Shown here: positions 57,445 to 64,000 of the stretch, in pieces
Layout of the letters: every line of letters begins with the position of its first letter
Numbering within the stretch: position 1 is the stretch's first letter
Assembly: GCA_013397845.1 (NCBI GenBank)
Contig: VZTG01003732.1
Location: 211,044-275,043, forward strand
Direction: 5' to 3'
Source: Melanocharis versteri
Lineage: Eukaryota; Chordata; Aves; Passeriformes; Melanocharitidae
Length of the DNA stretch: 64,000 nucleotides
The notes under the pieces: generated by a model
What the model was told of the DNA's origin: nothing
Seen by the model: the letters and a program-made list of their open reading frames with translations, nothing else
Database searches by the model: none
Program-made: the position numbers and the translations under genes

Positions 57445-60400
57445 AATATACAGAAGATTGAAATTTCGGAATTACACTCACATTAGTTTGTTTTCTGCTT
57501 TCCTCTCAATTTTATTCCCTGATGCATCATGAAAAGGAAGAGAGATGGAGAATTTCTTCAACTATTTAATTTGCCAATAGCCCTACCGTCCTTTTGGAAA
57601 TTGATGCAGGATCATCTCCGCCCATATCAATGCACAGTTTCGTTCTACTTAATGATACAGACAGTCTGCCAAGCCAGTAAAAGCCAGATGTTAGTACAGT
57701 GAAGCACAGAAACCTGCTGCTGGGGCCAGATTTTCAAAATCAGACGTGAAACAATGAGCCTACGTTTGCTGCCAGATAATGGATGGATGCTTGGAAACCA
57801 GGTACTGGGATGTGAGTTGCCTCCTGAAGCCTGACCAGGTCACGTAAGATGATGGCACGCAGGAGGTACCTGAGGTGCCCCAGCAAGGAGCCCCACAATA
57901 AGGCCAGGCAGGGTGAACATCCCTCCAAGAGCCCTCCTGCTGCCTGGACACTGCTTCGTGCCTGGTGTAACACTGCAGTGAGCTGTGTTTGGGAAATGTT
58001 CAAGTGCCACTACCGAGACAGAGATCTGTAGAGATTACAGAGGCACAAACCATTGTGGATGAGTCCTTAGTGCAAACTCCCACTCTTTTGGGAAAGAAGA
58101 ATAAAGAGATTTTATTTTTGATTGTATCTGATCATGCAATGTTTTTTAATGTAGAATCAAAAATAAACATAGGGTAGTAGGTGGATAACAATACAGATTT
58201 TAGGTGCGAGGTACTTACTACCAAGACAATGTAGCAAATCCATGTAAGTCCAGAAAAGGATATTTTAGACAGATCTTTGCTCAACCTGAGCTTCTGTGGC
58301 CCAGATCAGTTATTTTCTTTCATCAGGCATCGGCTACAATGTGCGGAAAATAAAGAGGGAAATTCCATGGTGAATTAAGAATAAAAATAATGGCAAAGAC
58401 TAGTGAATTTTATATGAACCAGCCATGTCAGTAGAAGCTTCAGTCATCAGTAGGTGCTTCAGATACAGTAAGAGCAATTAAGCATTTGGCCTTTCATTCC
58501 CATCGTCCACATCAGGGTGTTTAGGACTTTTCTCTTGCCCATAAAATGATTTCCTGACTTAAGTGAAATTCTGAACTGAACGTATCTGTAAAGAGGAGTT
58601 CTCAGTTCCAATTTATCATTGTTAAAGTGGATTAAAGGATTTTTTATTAGTAACACTTAGAGCTCACTTGTTCATGCACTTGGAGACTTCTACCAGAGGA
58701 AACCTTCCCCAGCAGACAGCCAGGCCAAATCAAAAGCTGAAAATGAGCGTGTGATGAGCACATTACACAGGCTGATGAGGACTGTGATGAGCTGGGAATT
58801 AGTGAGGAAGCCTTTGAGAAAAGACCGAGCGCTGGTGGAAACCACGACCACGGCACTCGTCCTTTTCTGAGTCACTGCTGAACGAAAAGCCTAAGCCCCC
58901 TGCGGGACACTGCAAGTGATGTCTCCTGAATGAGGCATGTAAGCCTCTCTCTCAGCGTTCACCCTCTTAACAGGCCTTAATATTTTAAACAGTATAGGAC
59001 AGCACTGGAAAATGTGTGAGATAACAGTGTAAGTAAAAGTTTAACAAACCCTGAATCGAAACTGTTGGCAATACATGCCCAAATTGGCTTTTGTGGTGCT
59101 AATGAAATGATGCCTGGTAAATGACTGGATGTATCACATTCAAAAGTAGCTCTCCATGGGCAGAAGAGGAAAGCCATCTCGATCACAAAAAGGGACTTGA
59201 TGTGTTTGCTTACCTCACCTAATAGGCAAATACTGTATCAATTTTAGGTGATTTGAACCAACATTATCAAAATGCTCTCATAATACAGAGACAGTAAAAT
59301 AAATAAAAAATTGTACTCTGTTATATTGCCAGCTCCTCTGACAGAGGAGCTATGTCCATGCTGAGCTGTCCACCTGCTGCGACTCTTGACCCTATTCCTG
59401 AAATTTAAAATAGGACTGATGTTGTAATAAGATATTTAAATACAAGCGTATTCAAGTTGATTAAGTGTATAAGTGCCTATACCTACATCTACGGAAACCT
59501 AGTTAGTGCAGTAAAGAACCAAGAGTGGTACAACTGGGCAGCCAGAGGAGCCCAGTGCAGCTGTTACCACACTGGGCCCTGGTGACCTTCCACATACTCT
59601 GGGATAGCCGAGTTCCCCCAGACAGCCAGAACCCATGGAAGAGCTCTGTTCTCCCAGTACCATGCAACCACACAAGACATAGTAACACATCCAGGATCTC
59701 CATGGCTCTAGCTGCCCGTGCTTAAATGACTGAGTGACATGCTCACTTTCTAAAGTTAAGTAAAGGAAAGAATCTTAACAGACCTGATTGCTGGTTAGTG
59801 CTCTTTAAATCAAGACTTCAGTTTTGAATATAAATGATTTATCTTTCTCCTTTACTAACCATGTAATAACAATCCAAGATGCTATCATTGTCTTTTCCTT
59901 ATTACAATGTTTTTGTTTTTTGGTTTTTTTTACATATTCCGTTTCTCATTTAAGATTTTAAGTAAAACTCTCTTCATCTGTTTTTGGGACATAAATTCAA
60001 CATTCAAGGGAGGTTCCTTGAACTCTCCTGGTCCTCAGTTCACAACTACCAACCCAGCCAAACACTTTCTTCCCTCCAAACGTGAAATATTAATTCCAGT
60101 CTCTTTGCATAGGTCCAGACTATGTAATTATAATCTAGATCCAGTCTGGATAATTATAAATTATATCCTTAAAATCACCTCTCTTATTTCACTTTATTTC
60201 ACTTGGAGGAAACATTGGCACCCCTCATTTGGGGGTACCTAGGTGATCCCACTCCACTCCAGGGCTGGCTACCTCCTAACCCAGTGAGAAGTTATATTAA
60301 ACCCCCAACATTCTCAGTGCATTTGAATGCGGAGAAATCAGACAATGTTACCAACTTTATACATGCAAAAGGACTTCACATTTTTTAAATAGGCCCCTTC

Positions 60401-62533
60401 TCTTTAACACATTTTGATATTTAAAATTTGTCTCCTAAATATGTTAACACATTATTTCCAGACAGTTATATAAATCTTCAGTATACAAACAGCCCTTCTC
60501 TACTTTCTTTACAACACAAGAAGACTCAACCCTAAGGAAATACCAAATCTTGCTGAAATACTGAATCTACCACCTCAACATCCACAAATCTGGACAAAAA
60601 TACATGATAAAATAATTTCCTGGCTTTAATAAAATTCTTGATTTAGTTTACCATTAAAGCCAAGAGGTGTTCTCAGCACCACTTTATCTCCCTGGAAGTG
60701 AATTAAGGCAGCCCTGACTGATAACAGCGAGACTCACTGCACAAAGTTTGCCTATATGGCAGTTTTGAGAGAAAGACAAAAATAAAAGAAGTAGTAATGA
60801 TGGCTTATCCAAAGGCATAAGGGCACTTCCAGCAAAGGGCTGTGGAACTCATTTAAGTTCTTAAAGAAGAAATTTTTCTTTGTGTGGGGTTTTCACAGAT
60901 AGGCTCTTCTTGGAATGTACTGAGTTTCTGCTCGTGAGCAGATTTGACTATCCTTGAATGGCTGATCCTTGGACAAGATGTCAAATTTGCTTGTACTGCT
61001 CCAGCAAGTAAAATACATGAAGAACTTGTTATTCTGGAGCAGAAGGAATATGAGCCCCTGTTCTTGATACATTTCTACAAATGAAAGAGAGATTCATGTA
61101 TTTCTTCGGAGTGCGATGGTTCTTTACATGCTGACAATTAAATATCTGCATCTGTCTAAACCTGAAATCATTTGAGTGATTCCTGCTGGAGGTACCTGCT
61201 ATCCATCTAGCAGAAGTTCTTCTGAAATGCTCCTAAAGTGTTTCTCTATTTGGATGTCCAACATGGCTTCCAAATCAGAGCTCTAACCATCCTACAGAAG
61301 AACAAACAAAACCCTCAAAGAAAAGGATTGTTCTTAAAAGGGCACAGTATGGCCATGATAGAAGAGTATCTAGCAGGAAAACATCTTAACACAGCAAATT
61401 CAGCCATCTAGAAAATCCACATCTGTAACAAAGTTCACACAGCATGCTGGAAAAGGCAAAGAGCAGAATCTTCTATTTCCTAGGTTACAGGCAATGGGAA
61501 TCTACTACCACAGCTCCTCCATCTGTTTTCCACAGGATGGTAGTGTTTTGTGCAAAATGATCCTTGTTTTAAAGGATCCACAGCTTGGGGATGCAAGGAA
61601 TATTTCTTTCTTCCTTCACAAGGAAAAGGTCAGATGAAGGAGTTGGGTTTTATGCTGGATTTGGATACTCTATCAGTCAGACTGAACAGGAGTGTCACAT
61701 TGCTCTTAAGACTTCTTCCATTTTAGGAACAGCCAATTTTGTCCTTTTTGTACCATCTTCCTCATCCTCACCCAAATACTTCAATGTGCAGATTGATGAG
61801 CAAAAGCCATTTTGTCTCCTTCTGAAACATCAGAGGAATCGTGAATAAAAAACCATTATGCTCTCTTTAATCCTACATTCTTGTCTTTTTATTTATTTTG
61901 TGTAATGCCAATGAGCAAAACTGTGCAAAATGTAATATACAAAGTCTTGAGGCAAAGCCTCCATTCTATTGTAGCATCTTGGAAAGTATTGCACAGTCAC
62001 ATGGTGCAAACTTGACTAAGCATCTTGGTACCTTCTCTAGGCAAATGCTTCTGACTTAAACAGTCCTGGTCAAGTATTTCTCTTGAACCTCCTGATTTTT
62101 TTGCAGCACAGAGATTTTTCCAGTACAGTAGGAAGTACATAAAACACTTAACACTGTAATTTTCTGAATTTAATAGGACAAAACTTCATGCCAATTTTAT
62201 TTGCACATCTAGATGGTGGAAGTTTTGTCTATGAGTAATCATTTCTACAAGCTTAGCTACCCCCTTCCTCGTGATGATTTCATCCCCTGATGATACTTTC
62301 CAGAATATCTAGCCTGGGAACCTAATGTAGTGATTTGTAAACATTAAGGTGGAAATACACACAAATACCTTTAAACACTCACTTGGTACAACTAGAAACT
62401 TGTATATACATGTAACACTAACCAGACTGAGTGGAAGAGGCTTAACCAATCCTCCTGTGCAGAATGAACTTAATTACATAAGTTTTATGTCTTCAAAAGC
62501 ACTTTGAAGATTCAAGGTGTTATGTAATCCCAT
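57445..62533. other. No gene recognised
   Basis: Overlapping frames of 60-87 codons on both strands at 57740-58031 and 58459-58875 lack domains. A CpG-richer spot lies at 58820-58910. A hairpin TCTTCAAA/TTTGAAGA with a 5-nt loop lies at 62490-62510. Confidence 0.55.
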
Positions 62534-62557
62534 ATTATTATTATTATTGTTATTATT
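62534..62557. repeat. (ATT)8 microsatellite
   Basis: Eight trinucleotide units; the sixth reads GTT. Confidence 0.95.
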
Positions 62558-63063
62558 GACCACGGCTCAAAGCCTGCCTCGCTGTGGGACAGTGGAGCTT
62601 ATCATTAGCAATCTCAAGGCACAGCAGGGTAAGAAAAGTCACTATTTGGAAATGTTGGCATTTCACAAATCTGTTTAGATTTTTTTATTTAACATGTGAC
62701 AGAATAATTCTCATTCTGAATGCAATGAGACAGAAATGATTCTTCTTCATTCAGAATTTAGACACTGCTCCATGGAGGACTGCTGATCAGAAAAAAAAAG
62801 CATTTTCACTTTCTTGTAAGGAAACCAAAATCCATTTGCAATTTAATAAATTTGCTTCTCGAGATCTCCTGAGGTCACAAAATAGCCCATTTTGGGAACA
62901 TTTAGGTATATACATAAATGCACAGTCTGGCTCTGGATGGACCTAGCTTGTTGAGTTTGGACTGAGCGTGAAATCCTCATTCTCTGCTGACACTGCAGCA
63001 GCTATAACTTGACTGTCAATGTTTTAAGTCATGATACCAAAAGAAGTGGAATTATGCTGCTGT

Positions 63064-63078
63064 GAAGAAGAAGAAGAA
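63064..63078. repeat. (GAA)5 microsatellite
   Basis: Five perfect GAA units. Confidence 0.9.
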
Positions 63079-63427
63079 ATCTTAGTGAGAAATTTTGGGA
63101 AAAGCCAAACTTGTGGAGCAAATTGAATGCTTAGGAAAGGTAGCTTTAAAGTGGCTCCAGGCATAGGAGGACAGAGTGAAAGAGAACTGGTATGTTTCCC
63201 ATTGCACCCAAAGGGATGGATGCAGACAAGGGCTGCACCCAAATATGTGTCAGGAGTTGAACAAGACAGAGGACCAAGGGAAGATAAGGTCAGAGAAATC
63301 AGATATTAAACATAAGTTCTGAAAGGAAAATGGCAACTCTGCAAGTGTTTTGGACAATTAATAACTTTTAGAACATCCAAATGAAGTTCTAGCTACCTGC
63401 AAGGGGTTGTTGGAACAGTATTTGGAA

Positions 63428-63463
63428 GGATGGATGGATGGATGGATGGATGGATGGATGGAT
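63428..63463. repeat. (GGAT)9 microsatellite
   Basis: Nine uninterrupted GGAT units, the longest perfect microsatellite in the window, so likely polymorphic. Confidence 0.98.
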
Positions 63464-63985
63464 GGGCACCTGCCTACAAATTTGATCTGTATTTATAAAG
63501 AGTTGCAACTTCTGTATTCCGTGCCAAAAGAGAGCCTAGATTTTGGTTATCATCCAGCCTCTGAGAAATGTTGCACTTTGTGAACATAGTGTTGTGTGGA
63601 CGGGAGAGAAAATAGTAATTCAACAGAACTCTGCCGCCTCTCAGACTTATGTTGAATGCATTTGATGGCCACTGTCATGGACAAAACTGTATTTGTTAAG
63701 AAAACACGTACTAAGCAAACCATATCTTAAGACTACAGAGTGGGAAGGAATTCAAGACAACTTCAAATGTATCACTGTCTGATTAACTAGGTGGAGCTGC
63801 AAATGCTGACATAATATCATACAACAGCAAAATCAAAGTTCTTCATCTCTGCATTTTCAACAGATGAACTACAGTTGCAAATCTGACATTTATTTAAAAA
63901 ACAGAGGCATAAAAAATAGCAGCACGGACCGGATGACTTTTAAAAGCAGTTTCAGGGAGTTTTGACTGACTTCAGCAATGCCCCC
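63464..63985. other. No gene recognised
   Basis: Ordinary noncoding sequence with nothing identifiable. Confidence 0.6.
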
Positions 63986-64000
63986 TTTTTTTTTTTTTTT
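63986..64000. repeat. Poly-T run cut by the window edge
   Basis: Fifteen T at the very end, after five C. Its true length, and whether it is the poly-A tail of a minus-strand insertion, cannot be seen. Confidence 0.8.

Overview
The window looks like vertebrate nuclear DNA, most likely from a bird. The main evidence is five fragments of CR1 LINE retrotransposons, including one with the typical 3' end of tandem ATTCTGTG octamers, and one sequence that I read as an avian ERVL-type solo LTR. There are no operon-like genes, ribosome-binding sites, tRNA, rRNA or CRISPR arrays. By eye the base composition is about 40% G+C with CpG depletion. Open frames are short and scattered on both strands, as expected by chance. 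I read the window as intergenic or intronic DNA with very little coding sequence.

The main find is at the left end. On the minus strand, 4433-4295 encodes a clear N-terminal half of a BTB/POZ domain behind a strong splice acceptor. Its longest ATG frame is only 59 codons, so an ORF cutoff of 60 would miss it. The same reading frame continues at 4210-4075 with a degenerate match to the rest of the BTB fold. The two parts are separated by 84 bp, a GT...AG segment bounded by direct repeats of AGGTTT. Further in-frame stops follow. This is either the first exon of a divergent BTB gene whose 3' exons lie elsewhere, or a decaying BTB pseudogene.

Layout: 1-3885, no gene; 3869-4464, BTB remnant or exon and a minus-strand AATAAA; 4465-9956, AT-rich and pyrimidine-rich sequence; about 9957-10165, CR1 (minus); 14533-14680, small CpG cluster; 18649-18798, a 31-bp minisatellite open in three frames; 21167-21430, CR1 (plus); 27921-28283, CpG-retaining patch with a 13-bp hairpin; 28284-38320, gene-poor with an E-box palindrome (30708-30730) and a POU-like palindrome (33127-33148); 38321-43573, small tandem duplications; 43574-49968, three CR1 tails (minus); 53485-53511, AT-rich palindrome; about 54795-55312, solo LTR (plus); 55313-64000, no gene, several microsatellites and a terminal poly-T cut by the window edge.

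No set of genes here can be said to work together. Regulatory-looking palindromes and AT-rich blocks with homeodomain/POU-type motifs (around 16.0, 33.1, 34.3, 53.5 and 57.4 kb) suggest conserved enhancers, but only cross-species alignment can show it.
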